From an uncultured Latescibacterota bacterium (GTDB lineage Bacteria > Latescibacterota > UBA2968 > UBA8231): a DNA stretch of 64,000 bases. The position numbers were made by a program, and so were the translations under genes. This document shows, one piece after another, positions 51,504-60,590 of the stretch (position 1 is its first letter; each line of letters opens with the position of its first letter). Where the stretch lies: NCBI GenBank assembly GCA_958295495.1, contig OY282352.1, positions 620,001-684,000 of the forward strand. The letters are read 5' to 3'. The notes beneath the pieces were generated by a model. The model searched no databases. It saw only the letters and a list, made by a program, of their open reading frames with translations, and had not been told where the DNA came from.

Positions 51504-53264
51504 TCACTCCCGAACCGCTATGTGTAGCTCCCGCAACTGCTCGGGCGACACCTCGCCCGGCGCACCCATGAGCGGATCTTGTGCATTCTGGTTCATCGGA
51601 AAGGCAATGACCTCCCGGATGTTCGGTTCGTCCGCCAGCAGCATGACGATGCGGTCAATCCCGGGCGCGATGCCGCCGTGGGGCGGAGCGCCGTAGCGCA
51701 AGGCGCGGATCATGCCCCCGAACCTGCGATCCACTTCCCGCTGCGAGTGCCCGGCAATCTCAAACGCCTTGTACATGATGTCCGGTCTGTGATTGCGGAT
51801 GGCACCGCTCGACAGTTCGAGCCCGTTGCAGACGATGTCGTACTGATACGCCTTGATCTCCAGCGGCGGTTGCGTCTCCAAAGCCGCCATACCGCCCTGC
51901 GGCATGGAGAACGGGTTGTGCGAAAAGGCCACACAAGCGCGCTCCGCGTCCCATTCGTACATGGGAAAATCCACGATCCAGCAGAATTCATAGCGACCCT
52001 CCCGGCGCAAATCGAGCCGGTCCGCCAGATGCAGGCGCAACTGTCCGGCCAAGGCCGCGGCCTCGGCTGGCGGCCCGGCGATGAAGAAAATAGCTGACCC
52101 CGGAGCGGCTGCACATTCTTCGATAATGCGGCTGCGTGCGCTTTGTTCCAAGGCCGCGGCGATTGAGCCTGTGGCCCGTGCTCCGTTGATGAGGTACGCC
52201 AGTCCCTTGCCACCCGCTTCTTTGACGAACGCTTCGAGGCTGTCGAAGAACGAGCGCGGCTGTGCCTCCAGCTTGGGAACGCACAGGGCGCGGACGACCC
52301 CTCCTGCTGCGACGATGTCCCTGAACAGCCTGAACGAGGAGCCTGCGAAGAGCTCGGAGAGGTCCTGGATTTCGAGTCCTAAGCGCAGGTCTGGTTTGTC
52401 TGTACCGAACCGCAGCATGGCATCGGCGTGGGAAAGACGCGGGAACGGCGGCGCGGTCACTTCCCAAGCGGTGAACTCGCGAAAAAGACCGGAAAAGAGT
52501 TCCTCGACCACGGCGAAGACATCCTCCTGCTCGACAAAGGCCATCTCGAGGTCGAGCTGGTAGAATTCGCCGGGGGAACGGTCGGCGCGGGCATCTTCGT
52601 CGCGGAAGCAGGGCGCGATCTGGAAGTAGCGATCAAAGCCAGACACCATCAGCAACTGCTTGAACTGCTGAGGTGCCTGCGGCAGCGCGTAGAAGTGGCC
52701 GGGATAGAGCCGGCTCGGCACGAGGTAATCGCGCGCACCCTCGGGCGAACTACTGGTGAGAATGGGCGTCTGGAACTCGGCAAAGCCCATGTCCGTCATG
52801 CGTCGTCTGATGCTGGCGATCACCTCCGAGCGGAGCTGAATGCGGCGGTGCAGTCCGGCCCGGCGCAAGTCGAGGAAGCGGTAGGACAACCGGGTGCTTT
52901 CCCCTACGTCGGGTTCATCGGCCACGGAAAAGGGAAGCGACTCGGCCGGCGAGAGCACTTCCAACTCGCGGACGGCAATTTCCACCTCTCCGGTTTTCAT
53001 GGTGCTGTTGATGGTCTCAGGCGACCGTTTTCGCACGTCGCCTACGACGCGGATCACGGATTCGCGGGGGATTTTTGCCGCAGTTGCCGCCGCGTCTTTT
53101 TCCGGCGAGATCACGAGCTGGGTGATGCCGTAGTGGTCGCGCAGATCTAGGAACACTACGCCCCCGTGGTCCCTGCGGCGGTGGATCCAGCCGCTCAGGC
53201 GAATGGTTTGGCCGGCGTGGTGCTTGCGGAGTTCGCCGCATCTGTGAGTGCGATAGGGGTGCAT
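51504..53264 (-). CDS. aspS: Aspartyl-tRNA synthetase
   Basis: This 586-residue bacterial-type class II AspRS has an N-terminal OB fold ([23 protein letters not shown]), motif 2 [20 protein letters not shown] and the inserted GAD domain (~residues 280-400). Motif 3 is [27 protein letters not shown], of which GIDR is the ATP-binding Arg. AGGAGG at 53271-53276 is its RBS. The upstream leader has a terminator and an Asn-rich peptide, suggesting that it charges tRNA-Asn as well as tRNA-Asp (non-discriminating). That cannot be read from the protein alone. Confidence 0.96.
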   Translation of the reverse strand: MHPYRTHRCGELRKHHAGQTIRLSGWIHRRRDHGGVVFLDLRDHYGITQLVISPEKDAAATAAKIPRESVIRVVGDVRKRSPETINSTMKTGEVEIAVRELEVLSPAESLPFSVADEPDVGESTRLSYRFLDLRRAGLHRRIQLRSEVIASIRRRMTDMGFAEFQTPILTSSSPEGARDYLVPSRLYPGHFYALPQAPQQFKQLLMVSGFDRYFQIAPCFRDEDARADRSPGEFYQLDLEMAFVEQEDVFAVVEELFSGLFREFTAWEVTAPPFPRLSHADAMLRFGTDKPDLRLGLEIQDLSELFAGSSFRLFRDIVAAGGVVRALCVPKLEAQPRSFFDSLEAFVKEAGGKGLAYLINGARATGSIAAALEQSARSRIIEECAAAPGSAIFFIAGPPAEAAALAGQLRLHLADRLDLRREGRYEFCWIVDFPMYEWDAERACVAFSHNPFSMPQGGMAALETQPPLEIKAYQYDIVCNGLELSSGAIRNHRPDIMYKAFEIAGHSQREVDRRFGGMIRALRYGAPPHGGIAPGIDRIVMLLADEPNIREVIAFPMNQNAQDPLMGAPGEVSPEQLRELHIAVRE

Positions 53265-53276
53265 GGTTAGCCTCCT

Positions 53277-53320
53277 AAAAACAGAAAAGCCCGCCGCGAT
53301 GCGTGTTCGCGACGGGTTTT
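53277..53320 (-). terminator. Intrinsic terminator inside the aspS leader (attenuator)
   Basis: On the minus strand CCCGTCGCGA (53307-53316) pairs with TCGCGGCGGG (53290-53299) across a 7-nt loop, followed by CTTTTCTGTTTTT. The U-run directly abuts the aspS RBS, so transcripts must pass it to express aspS. It is positioned as an attenuator rather than an end-of-gene terminator. Confidence 0.85.
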
Positions 53321-53407
53321 GAATGCTTGGATTGGGTTGGAGTCAGTCGTCAGAACGCGCGCAATGAGGCCAGTGGATTATTATTCTGCGTGCGATCGTT
53401 CTGACGA
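53301..53407 (-). promoter_or_regulatory. Alternative RNA stems of the aspS attenuator
   Basis: On the minus-strand RNA, region 1 (53397-53407, inside leader codons 3-7) is perfectly complementary over 11 bp to region 2 (53347-53357, around the leader stop codon). Region 2 overlaps GCGCGUUC (53353-53360), which can instead pair 7 of 8 with GAACACGC (53301-53308), part of the terminator's 5' arm and loop. So 1:2 pairing permits the terminator and 2:3 pairing blocks it, the classical attenuation logic. Confidence 0.65.
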
Positions 53408-53415
53408 GTCATCAT
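53350..53415 (-). CDS. aspS leader peptide with an Asn-codon run (21 aa)
   Basis: The frame starts ATG ATG and reads MMTRQNDRTQ, then three consecutive AAT Asn codons, then PLASLRAF and a UGA stop. It holds four Asn and one Asp codon in 21, and AAT is uncommon in this GC-rich sequence. The stop codon lies in RNA region 2 and the Asn codons lie between regions 1 and 2, exactly where ribosome stalling would matter. There is no Shine-Dalgarno; the start is only 8 nt past the predicted -10, so translation may be leaderless. Confidence 0.65.
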   Translation of the reverse strand: MMTRQNDRTQNNNPLASLRAF

Positions 53416-53423
53416 AGTAGTTT

Positions 53424-53451
53424 AAGATAGAGGAACGCCGAATTCCGTCAA
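53424..53451 (-). promoter_or_regulatory. Sigma-70 promoter of the aspS leader
   Basis: On the minus strand TTGACG (53446-53451), a 16-bp spacer and TATCTT (53424-53429). The start point would fall at or just before the leader peptide ATG. Confidence 0.6.
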
Positions 53452-53486
53452 GCCGGGCTGGGCCGCGCTTGCCTCGGGAATCCAAT

Positions 53487-53514
53487 GTGACTACAATTAT
53501 CCTAATGTAGTTAC
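53487..53514. promoter_or_regulatory. Inverted-repeat operator of the Phd/PIN pair
   Basis: GTGACTACA (53487-53495) and TGTAGTTAC (53506-53514) are inverted repeats with 8 of 9 matching, ending two bases before the AGGAG ribosome binding site of the antitoxin. This fits autoregulation by the antitoxin. A similar GTAGCTAC...GTAGTTAC site precedes brnT at 60591. Confidence 0.6.
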
Positions 53515-53526
53515 AAGGAGATCGCA

Positions 53527-53793
53527 ATGAACGCATCCGTACGCGACCTGAAGAGCAGGTTGTCGCGCTATCTTAGGCAAGTCCAGCAAGGAGAGACGGT
53601 CGTCGTAACCTATAGGGGGAAGCCCATCGCCCGCCTCGTGCCACTACCGCCCCTCCTGTTGGAAGAGCGGCTGGCAACCTTGCCGGGGATCAACGCCGGG
53701 ACAGGGGGAAAACCGAGAGGTGCCACGCGCCCCGTGCGCGTCAAAGCTGGAGAGAAAAGCGTTGCGGACATCGTGATGGAAGAGCGACGGTGA
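53527..53793 (+). CDS. Phd/YefM-family antitoxin
   Basis: This 88-residue protein starts MNASVRDLKSRLSRYLRQVQ and has GETVVVTYRGKPIARLVP, the classic Phd/'prevent-host-death' N-terminal DNA-binding domain. The tail, ending SVADIVMEERR, should wrap the toxin. RBS AAGGAG. It overlaps the PIN gene by 4 nt (GTGA), in the usual antitoxin-first order. Confidence 0.92.
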   Translation: MNASVRDLKSRLSRYLRQVQQGETVVVTYRGKPIARLVPLPPLLLEERLATLPGINAGTGGKPRGATRPVRVKAGEKSVADIVMEERR

Positions 53794-54233
53794 TCCTCTT
53801 TCTCGACACATCGGCTCTCGTCAAGCTGTACGTTGAGGAGGCTGACTCCGAGGCGGTACGCAGCTGGGTGGATGTGGCCGATGAAATCGCCTGCCAGTGG
53901 CTCGCATACGTGGAGGCGCACGCTGCTTTGGCTGCCAAACGGCGTTTGGGCGACCTGTCCGACGCAGAGCTGGAGGAATGCAGGAAGGAGCTGGAACGGG
54001 ATTGGGAGAGATATCACCGTGTCGCGGTCACCCAGACCCTTCTGCGACGAGCCGGTGCCCTGAGCGACCAACTCGGCGTCCGCGCCTATGACAGTGTTCA
54101 CCTTGCGGGGGCTGAGTACCTGCAATCCTCGCTAGGAGTGCCGATAACCTTTGGGTCCTTTGACCGCCGACAGGTCAATGCGGCCGCCCGGCTTGGAATG
54201 CTCATCGCATCGGTCGATGACGATCCGAACTAG
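53790..54233 (+). CDS. PIN-domain toxin (VapC-like)
   Basis: This 147-residue GTG-started PIN protein has MILFLDTSALVKLYVEE (first Asp), VEAHAAL (Glu), LGVRAYDSVHLAGA (Asp) and ITFGSFDRRQVNAA (last Asp). It is a predicted site-specific ribonuclease whose activity is neutralised by the preceding antitoxin. All four acidic positions are present, so it looks intact. Confidence 0.92.
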   Translation: MILFLDTSALVKLYVEEADSEAVRSWVDVADEIACQWLAYVEAHAALAAKRRLGDLSDAELEECRKELERDWERYHRVAVTQTLLRRAGALSDQLGVRAYDSVHLAGAEYLQSSLGVPITFGSFDRRQVNAAARLGMLIASVDDDPN

Positions 54234-54298
54234 GACGATGACCAGAGCGAAGGCAATAGCCAAACCCCAACTAGCCCATCGACAAAAGGACAATTCCC

Positions 54299-55153
54299 AT
54301 GAGCGGCCTCACCTCCGACCAACTCGACTTCTATCGCAGCGAAGGCTACCTCCTCGTCGAGGACGTCCTCGATCCTGCGGTCTTCTCCCGCCTCATCGCC
54401 GAAATCGACGCGATTGTCGATACCTCCGCCCAGCAGGCCCACGCTGTCGGCGAACTGTCCGACCTATATGCGGACCTGCCCTTTGCCACGCGCCTGATCC
54501 ACATCTACGCCCAGTTGGCCGACCCGGCCCCGTTGTTGCGCCAAGTCAACGGCAAGCTCAAAACCGAGGGCATGTTCGCCATTTTGACCCAACCGGCACT
54601 GCTCGACATTGTCGAATCCGCGATCGGCCCCGAAATAGTGGCCCACCCGCAATTCAACCTGCGCGCCAAATTGCCCAACCAAGACGCCACCGTGGTGCCT
54701 TGGCACCAAGACTTGGGCTATTTGCAGCCCGACGCCGAAGAGACTTTCATGGTCAATTTTTGGATTCCCTTGGTCGATGCCACCCCTGAAAACGGCTGCA
54801 TGGAAGTCATTGCCGGCAGCCACCGCGCCCCGCTCATCGGCCACGAGCACGGCTTGGGACCGGGGGCCAATTTCAAAGGCATCACCGATCAATACCTGCC
54901 CCCCGGCGAGCAAGTTAGCTGCCCGGTCAAAGTCGGCAGTGTGCTGCTCATCCAGCACAAGACCATCCACCGCTCCATCCCCAACCACTCCGACCACATC
55001 CGCTGGAGCCTCGACCTGCGCTACAGCGACCCGGCTCAGCCCAGCGGCCGCGACGGCGTCCCCGGCTTTATCGCCCGCAGCCAAGCCCACCCCGAGTTGG
55101 TGGCCCAAAGCGTGGCCGACTGGCTGGCTTTGTTTGACACCTCTGTCCCATAA
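54299..55153 (+). CDS. Phytanoyl-CoA dioxygenase (PhyH)-like protein 5
   Basis: This 284-residue protein has VVPWHQDLGYL (HxD iron motif), NGCMEVIAGSHR, KTIHRSIPNHSDHIRWSLDLRY with the distal His and the 2-oxoglutarate Arg. This is the most canonical PhyH of the five in the window. It is followed 14 bp later by a deacetylase-type amidohydrolase, probably one operon. Confidence 0.93.
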   Translation: MSGLTSDQLDFYRSEGYLLVEDVLDPAVFSRLIAEIDAIVDTSAQQAHAVGELSDLYADLPFATRLIHIYAQLADPAPLLRQVNGKLKTEGMFAILTQPALLDIVESAIGPEIVAHPQFNLRAKLPNQDATVVPWHQDLGYLQPDAEETFMVNFWIPLVDATPENGCMEVIAGSHRAPLIGHEHGLGPGANFKGITDQYLPPGEQVSCPVKVGSVLLIQHKTIHRSIPNHSDHIRWSLDLRYSDPAQPSGRDGVPGFIARSQAHPELVAQSVADWLALFDTSVP

Positions 55154-55167
55154 CTTAGGCGACTAAC

Positions 55168-56307
55168 ATGCTCTACGACCTGCTCCTCAAAGGCGGCACC
55201 CTAGTCGATCCAGCCCAGCAACTGCACGCGGTGCTGGACGTGGCTTTCGCCGACGGCAAAGTCGCCGCGGTCGAGGCCGACCTGCCCGCAAATCAAGCGC
55301 GCCAAACGCTCGATGTCACAGGCTACGTGGTGACCCCCGGCCTCATTGACTTGCACGTCCACGTATTCTGGGGGGTCAGCCACTTTGGCGTTGAGCCCGA
55401 TCCCACTTGCCTAGCCCGAGGCGTTACCACCGCGGTTGATGCCGGCTCGGCCGGTGCCGATACCTTCCCCGGCTTTCGCAAATTCATCATCGACGTCAGC
55501 GCCACCCGCATCTTGGCCCAGCTCAATATCTCCTCGCAGGGCATGTTGACGCGCGAAATCGGCGAGTTTGAGATCCCCGAGTACGCAGACGTGGGCAAAG
55601 CCTGCCGCATGATCGAACAACACCGCGACCTCATCTTGGGCGTCAAGGTGCGGCTCACCCGCAACAGCATCGTCAGCCAACGCGCAGGGATGCTGCCCCT
55701 GCACCGGGCCCGCGAGGCCGCAGACGCGGCCGGCCTACCCATTATGGTCCACCCCCAAGACGCTTGGTGCGACAGCCTCGACGACGTTCTGGCCGCGATG
55801 AAACAGGGCGACATCCTCACCCATTGCTTCCACGGCATGAAGTGCGGCATCCTCGACGAGGCCGGCCAAGTGCGCCCTGCGGTACGCGAGGCCGTAGAGC
55901 GAGGCGTGCTCTTTGATGTGGGGCACGGCGCTGGCTCCTTCTCTTGGGAGGTGGCTGAGACCGCCCTGAGCGCCGGTCTTGCGCCGCATACCATTTCCTC
56001 AGACCTGCACGTGTACAATCTCAACGGGCCGGTATATGACTTGGTCAACGTCGTGGCCAAATTCCTCCACTTGGGCATGGCTCTCGACACCGCCGTGGCC
56101 AAAGTTACCGCAGTGCCAGCCCAAGTCATTGGGATGCCAGACGAGATCGGCACCCTCGCGGTAGGTGCTTGGGGCGACGCGGTAGTGTTGGATGTGCGCC
56201 AAGGTCAGTTCGAGTTGGCCGATTCAGGCGGGGAGATACGCACCGGCGACCGGCAATTGGAACCGCTAATTGTGGTCAAGGGCGGCCAAATCTACCGCCA
56301 GTATTGA
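55168..56307 (+). CDS. Amidohydrolase/deacetylase family metallohydrolase (dihydroorotase-like)
   Basis: This 379-residue protein has an N-terminal beta-sandwich (LKGGTLVDPAQQLHAVLDVA), then GLIDLHVHVFWG (HxH), GVKVRLT with the Lys likely carboxylated, PIMVHPQDAW, THCFHGMK and SSDLHVYN (metal Asp). It matches the Atu3266/EF0820-like group that removes N-acyl groups from amino or hydroxy acids. All key metal residues are visible. It is the second gene after PhyH 5. Confidence 0.9.
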   Translation: MLYDLLLKGGTLVDPAQQLHAVLDVAFADGKVAAVEADLPANQARQTLDVTGYVVTPGLIDLHVHVFWGVSHFGVEPDPTCLARGVTTAVDAGSAGADTFPGFRKFIIDVSATRILAQLNISSQGMLTREIGEFEIPEYADVGKACRMIEQHRDLILGVKVRLTRNSIVSQRAGMLPLHRAREAADAAGLPIMVHPQDAWCDSLDDVLAAMKQGDILTHCFHGMKCGILDEAGQVRPAVREAVERGVLFDVGHGAGSFSWEVAETALSAGLAPHTISSDLHVYNLNGPVYDLVNVVAKFLHLGMALDTAVAKVTAVPAQVIGMPDEIGTLAVGAWGDAVVLDVRQGQFELADSGGEIRTGDRQLEPLIVVKGGQIYRQY

Positions 56308-56326
56308 GCAAGTGGACTGCTGATCG

Positions 56327-58990
56327 CTAATAATCGTACGACAGTGAAATGTGCCAGCGGCGCGACAGCCCGAGGAATACGCGAGCGCTTGCAGCGTCGT
56401 GGCCATCGCCGTCATCTGCATCGGACACATAGCGTTCGTCGAGCAAATTGAAGACGTACAGTCGCAGTTTCACATTGCCCAAGGTAGCACCGGGCAGTGT
56501 GTACCCCGCGTACAAATCCACCAAGTTGTAATTGGGGAGTTTCCAAGACTGTTCTCGGTCGTTGGCGTCTGTGCGGTTGGCGGGATCAAATTTGGCGTAG
56601 TGATCCATAAATCGCCGCAAACCCAGCGAGGCGTAGAGGCCGCGCACGGGAAACGCCGCACCGCTCAAGGCAAGGGTCTTTTGCGCCGAGTCGCCCACCT
56701 TTAGCCCTTTGGTATAGACTTGAAATTCGCCGATAGCCGCTGGATCCTCTTCGGGTGAAAATGTGACATCGACATCGTTGAGCCATTTCCAATTGCCCAG
56801 CGACACCATGCCGCGCACCTCGAATTTGGCGTGCGGACGCGCCTTCAGATCGAACTCTACGCCCACATGCCGCGCATCAATGCCGTTCAGCAAAAATCGG
56901 AAGTTCTGGTCGAGCGTTTCGCTGTAAATGCTCTTGGGCCACGAGCGGTCTATCCAGTGGGTGTAATAGAAGTTTGCATTTCCGGTAAACACGCCGCGCT
57001 TGAAATAACCGGCGCCCAACTCAAAAGAAGCGACTTTTTCATTGAACGTGGGATCGTACAGGCTGTTGTCGTCGTGATAAACGGAGTCGAATATGGGCGC
57101 GGTTGAAAGCCAGCCCATGTTGGCATACAGATTAAATGCAGGGGTAGCGTTGTAGTTGCCACCCATTTTTAGGGTGTAGCCTAAAAAGTTTTCCCAAGCT
57201 GTCTGGTCCCAGTCGCCATCGATTTTGGCGCGGAAATAGTCGATGCGCTTATAACCCGTTACCGATCCCGATGTGCTCAAAAAGGCCGTAAAGTTGTTAA
57301 ACTGCCCTTCGAGTTGGGCAAAGCCGCCACCCCAGCGCGTAAGACCATCGTTGTGGTAGGCGACTTTGTCGCCGAGTCGCTTGACCGCGGTCGTGGCATT
57401 GTCGTCCCATTCAAAGACGTAGTAATCGGCACCGAGCAAATTGCGTACTTCGCGCCAATGCTGCCCTTTGTAATGGCGCAAATCCGTGCCAAAGGTCAGT
57501 TTGTAGATGTCACTCAAGCGGTATTCAGCCGTGCCCAAATACCCATACCAGAAGCGCTGATTGACCGAGTTGCGGATAATGGTCTGTGCTGCAATTTCGT
57601 CGGCACCCACTTCGCCGGCATCCACTAATTCGGAATTGGCTTCTGATGCTGGTTGGGTATTCAACTCATCGGCAACGCGCTGCCAGTTGATGCTGCCATC
57701 GTCTAGCGTACCCGGATTGCTACCCAAGCGCCCGGTGCCGCCGCCCTTCCCGCGCGAAAAATAGAAGATATTGGACAAAATGAATTGCGTGCTGGGGGTC
57801 CAGTACCAGTTCAAATTAGCTTGGGGGTTGTGGTAATAATTTTCGCGCTCCATGATGATCGCGCTGTCGCGTGCATCGTGGGTGCTGCCGTTGTAATACT
57901 CCTGATAGGACGAAAATGGCGAGCGTCCCCAGTTGGGATTGTAATTGACGCCGTAGTCTCTTGCGTCCGCAACGTCAATGCCCAGCGAGCGGGCGTACTG
58001 GGCATCAAAGGTTGCAATGGATTGCTTGTAGAGACGGTGCCCGTGGCGTTGTGGAGCGCCCGTGACAAACAAATCAATTTTATGGGCATCGGATGCCAAA
58101 AAGCTCAACGCACCAAAATAGGACCACGCCGAGGACCACGCCTGAGCGGGCAAGCCGTCGCCGCTTTTGCGCGTCATGCCGAGAGTGAAAGCCGTTTTTT
58201 GGTTTACCAAACCCGAGGAAAAATTGACCGTGGTTTTGTAAAAGGCGTTGTTCCCGGCCTCTTGTTTGATTTTGAAGCCGCGCTGTTGACGGGCGATGTC
58301 GGTGATAATGTTCAGCGTGCCACCCACCGAGGCAATCGCCAGATTCGAGGCACCCAAGCCGCGCTGGACCTGCATTGACGACGCGACATCGCTCAGCCCG
58401 TCCCAGTTGGCCCAATAAACCCAGCCGTTTTCCATATCGTTGACGGGTACGCCATTGACCATGACGGCGACGTTGCGCTGGTCAAATCCCCGCACATTGA
58501 TGCGAGAGTCGCCAGGGGCCCCGCCTTGCTCGGTGGCATATACTCCCGGCGTATCATTTAAGATCAGCGGTAGATCGCGCGCGCCGAGTTTGCGCTGCAT
58601 GTCGGCTTTGGGCACATCGGAGAAAGCAACGGGTGTTTCGCGCAATTTGGCCCGATCGGCGACGATGATGATTTCTTTGCCGCGAAATACCTCGGGCACC
58701 AGTTCGACAAACAATTCGGTCGCATCCGCTCCTACGACAACGGGACTGCGATGTTCTTTGTATCCCATAAAACTTACGACGAGCGCGTGGCTGCCGGCAC
58801 CGACATTGGCGATTGCAAATTGTCCATCGAGATCTGTAGAAGCTCCTCGACCAACGCCTTCTATATATACGTTTGCACCCGGCAGTGATTGGCCCGTCTC
58901 CGCATCGCGCACCGTGCCTTTTAACTCGCCAGCAAACAAAGCTGAATGGGTGAAGAATAAGAGAGAAAAAAGCATAACCATTGGTTTCAT
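56327..58990 (-). CDS. TonB-dependent outer-membrane receptor
   Basis: This 887-residue protein has a signal peptide (MKPMVMLFSLLFFTHSALFAG). Next comes a carboxypeptidase-D regulatory-like domain (GTVRDAETGQSLPGANVYIEG), a plug domain with INVRGFDQRNVAVMVNGVPVND, and a long 22-strand-type barrel ending in the aromatic FLGLSRRWHISLSYDY. The start at 58990 has GAGGTG upstream; the frame open to 59029 adds 13 residues. It imports a substrate larger than porins allow, perhaps a sugar or peptide. It lies beside a two-component pair. Confidence 0.95.
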   Translation of the reverse strand: MKPMVMLFSLLFFTHSALFAGELKGTVRDAETGQSLPGANVYIEGVGRGASTDLDGQFAIANVGAGSHALVVSFMGYKEHRSPVVVGADATELFVELVPEVFRGKEIIIVADRAKLRETPVAFSDVPKADMQRKLGARDLPLILNDTPGVYATEQGGAPGDSRINVRGFDQRNVAVMVNGVPVNDMENGWVYWANWDGLSDVASSMQVQRGLGASNLAIASVGGTLNIITDIARQQRGFKIKQEAGNNAFYKTTVNFSSGLVNQKTAFTLGMTRKSGDGLPAQAWSSAWSYFGALSFLASDAHKIDLFVTGAPQRHGHRLYKQSIATFDAQYARSLGIDVADARDYGVNYNPNWGRSPFSSYQEYYNGSTHDARDSAIIMERENYYHNPQANLNWYWTPSTQFILSNIFYFSRGKGGGTGRLGSNPGTLDDGSINWQRVADELNTQPASEANSELVDAGEVGADEIAAQTIIRNSVNQRFWYGYLGTAEYRLSDIYKLTFGTDLRHYKGQHWREVRNLLGADYYVFEWDDNATTAVKRLGDKVAYHNDGLTRWGGGFAQLEGQFNNFTAFLSTSGSVTGYKRIDYFRAKIDGDWDQTAWENFLGYTLKMGGNYNATPAFNLYANMGWLSTAPIFDSVYHDDNSLYDPTFNEKVASFELGAGYFKRGVFTGNANFYYTHWIDRSWPKSIYSETLDQNFRFLLNGIDARHVGVEFDLKARPHAKFEVRGMVSLGNWKWLNDVDVTFSPEEDPAAIGEFQVYTKGLKVGDSAQKTLALSGAAFPVRGLYASLGLRRFMDHYAKFDPANRTDANDREQSWKLPNYNLVDLYAGYTLPGATLGNVKLRLYVFNLLDERYVSDADDGDGHDAASARVFLGLSRRWHISLSYDY

Positions 58991-59056
58991 AAGACACCTC
59001 CGTGGGGGGATAGGTCGGTCGGTCAACATAGTGGTCTAAATGGTTAAATTGGCCCC

Positions 59057-60406
59057 TCAAAACCGCAATGCAAACACCGTCCGCACCTCCGGTTCCGAGC
59101 GGGCGGAGATGGACCCTCGGTGGAGCCGCATGATCTGGCGGCACAGGCTCAGTCCAATGCCGGAGCCGTCCCGCTTGGTTGTAAAAAAGGGAATGAAAAC
59201 CTTGCCGAGTGCTTCTTCGACGATCCCCGGCCCATTGTCCGCGACCTCGACGACGACCTTGTCGTGCGCCAGATGAGCGGTCAAATCAACGCTGGCCCCG
59301 GCGCGGTCGGCGGTGGCTTCGCGGGCATTGCTCAGCAGGTTGATGAGGATCTGCTCGACTTGCTCGGGGTCCGCGGTCAATTCGAGGCTGGGGGGATCAA
59401 CTTGGATGTGCAATTCGACCGCGGACTCGGCGAACTGGGGTCGCATTAGCTGCTCTACTCGGGCGAACAGGTCGGCCACCGAGACGATCTCAAAGGAGGG
59501 TGCTGGTACGCGGGTGAGGTCGCGGTAGGCTTCGACAAAGTGCAGCAGGCCCTCGCTGCGGCGCTGGATAGTGCTCACCGCGACGCGGATGTCTTCGGTG
59601 GCCTCGGCATCGAGGCTGTCGTCTTTTAGCATTCCGTCGGCGGTGGCAGCCAGCGAAGCGATTGGGGTGATAGAATTCATGATCTCGTGGGTAAGCACGC
59701 GGATCAGGTTTTGCCAAGCCTCCATTTCCTTTTCGTCGAGGTCGGGGCCAATGTCTTGGAGGGCCACTAGGGTGTGCTTGCGGTGGCTCAGGCGGAACAC
59801 GGATGCGTGTAGGGCGAGTTGAATCTCGTCAAAGCGCACCAAGTCGCGGCCCCGGGGACCGAGGCTTTGCAGGGTGGTGGTTAGGATGGGACTGACGCGG
59901 TCGAGGTCGGCGATGTGGCCCAAGCGGGGCACCCCCAAAAGGCGCTTGGCCGCGTTGTTGATCAGGGACACCTCGCCGGCACCGTCAAACACAATCAAGC
60001 CGACGCCAATGTGTTGCACGACCGTTTGCAGGTAGCGCGCTTGTTCCTCCTTTTCGGCCCGCGCTTGGCGAAACGCGTCGAGGACCTCGTTAAACGCGGT
60101 CTTGAGTTCGTCGAAAGAGGAGCCGAGGCCGCCCGCGACAAAACTCTGCGAGAAGTCGGCGTAGCGGACGGCGGCCAAAAAGCGCACCAAGTCGCGGTTG
60201 GTGCGCTCGACGTAGTAGATGAGGGCGTAGAGCTGGTAGAGCAGGGCGAGGACGACGACGATGACGGCCGGATGGTTCACTCCTTCTACTATTAGGTGGA
60301 ACAGCAGCCACAAGGTGGCACCGAGGAGGACGACGCGCAGCACGACCCGCGTGCGGAAGGCGCGATATCCTCGCCTTAGGCGGCGCAGGACGTCCTTAAA
60401 GGTCAT
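59057..60406 (-). CDS. NtrY-like sensor histidine kinase
   Basis: This 449-residue protein has two membrane segments (~residues 22-60), a HAMP-like linker, a PAS domain (ARYLQTVVQHIGVGLIVFDG), the phospho-acceptor LTHEIMNSITPI, N-box NLLSNAREA and G-boxes DNGPGI and GSGIGLSL. The H-box form HEIMNSITPI is typical of kinases paired with sigma-54 NtrC-type regulators. Its ATG overlaps a small upstream ORF (60396-60470). The regulator gene lies upstream on the same strand, separated by an antisense BrnTA pair. Confidence 0.92.
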   Translation of the reverse strand: MTFKDVLRRLRRGYRAFRTRVVLRVVLLGATLWLLFHLIVEGVNHPAVIVVVLALLYQLYALIYYVERTNRDLVRFLAAVRYADFSQSFVAGGLGSSFDELKTAFNEVLDAFRQARAEKEEQARYLQTVVQHIGVGLIVFDGAGEVSLINNAAKRLLGVPRLGHIADLDRVSPILTTTLQSLGPRGRDLVRFDEIQLALHASVFRLSHRKHTLVALQDIGPDLDEKEMEAWQNLIRVLTHEIMNSITPIASLAATADGMLKDDSLDAEATEDIRVAVSTIQRRSEGLLHFVEAYRDLTRVPAPSFEIVSVADLFARVEQLMRPQFAESAVELHIQVDPPSLELTADPEQVEQILINLLSNAREATADRAGASVDLTAHLAHDKVVVEVADNGPGIVEEALGKVFIPFFTTKRDGSGIGLSLCRQIMRLHRGSISARSEPEVRTVFALRF

Positions 60407-60470
60407 AATTGAACCAAGCGGCGGGGCGTACGGCTGGCCTCTCCACGGGTTCAGTCTGTAGATCGGGCAT
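60396..60470 (-). CDS. 24-aa upstream ORF overlapping the kinase start
   Basis: The ATG has a near-perfect RBS (CAGGAGGAATT). The frame encodes MPDLQTEPVERPAVRPAAWF then NYDL and a stop, and covers the kinase ATG, which has no RBS of its own. This suggests that kinase synthesis is coupled to translation of this short frame. Confidence 0.5.
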   Translation of the reverse strand: MPDLQTEPVERPAVRPAAWFNYDL

Positions 60471-60590
60471 AATTCCTCCTGTGATTTCTCTCCACTCGCC
60501 ACAATTGAAAGTACCCTGCAATGCGTCGATCCGTCAAAGGGTATCCCTAGGGCGCAATGGCCCGGGGAGTGGCTGGTCCCCCACCTTTTT

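Noticed and set aside
53265..53460. T-box riboswitch before aspS
   Set aside because: No T-box consensus (AGGGTGGNACCGCG-like) occurs on the minus strand. The leader peptide and competing stems explain the terminator better.
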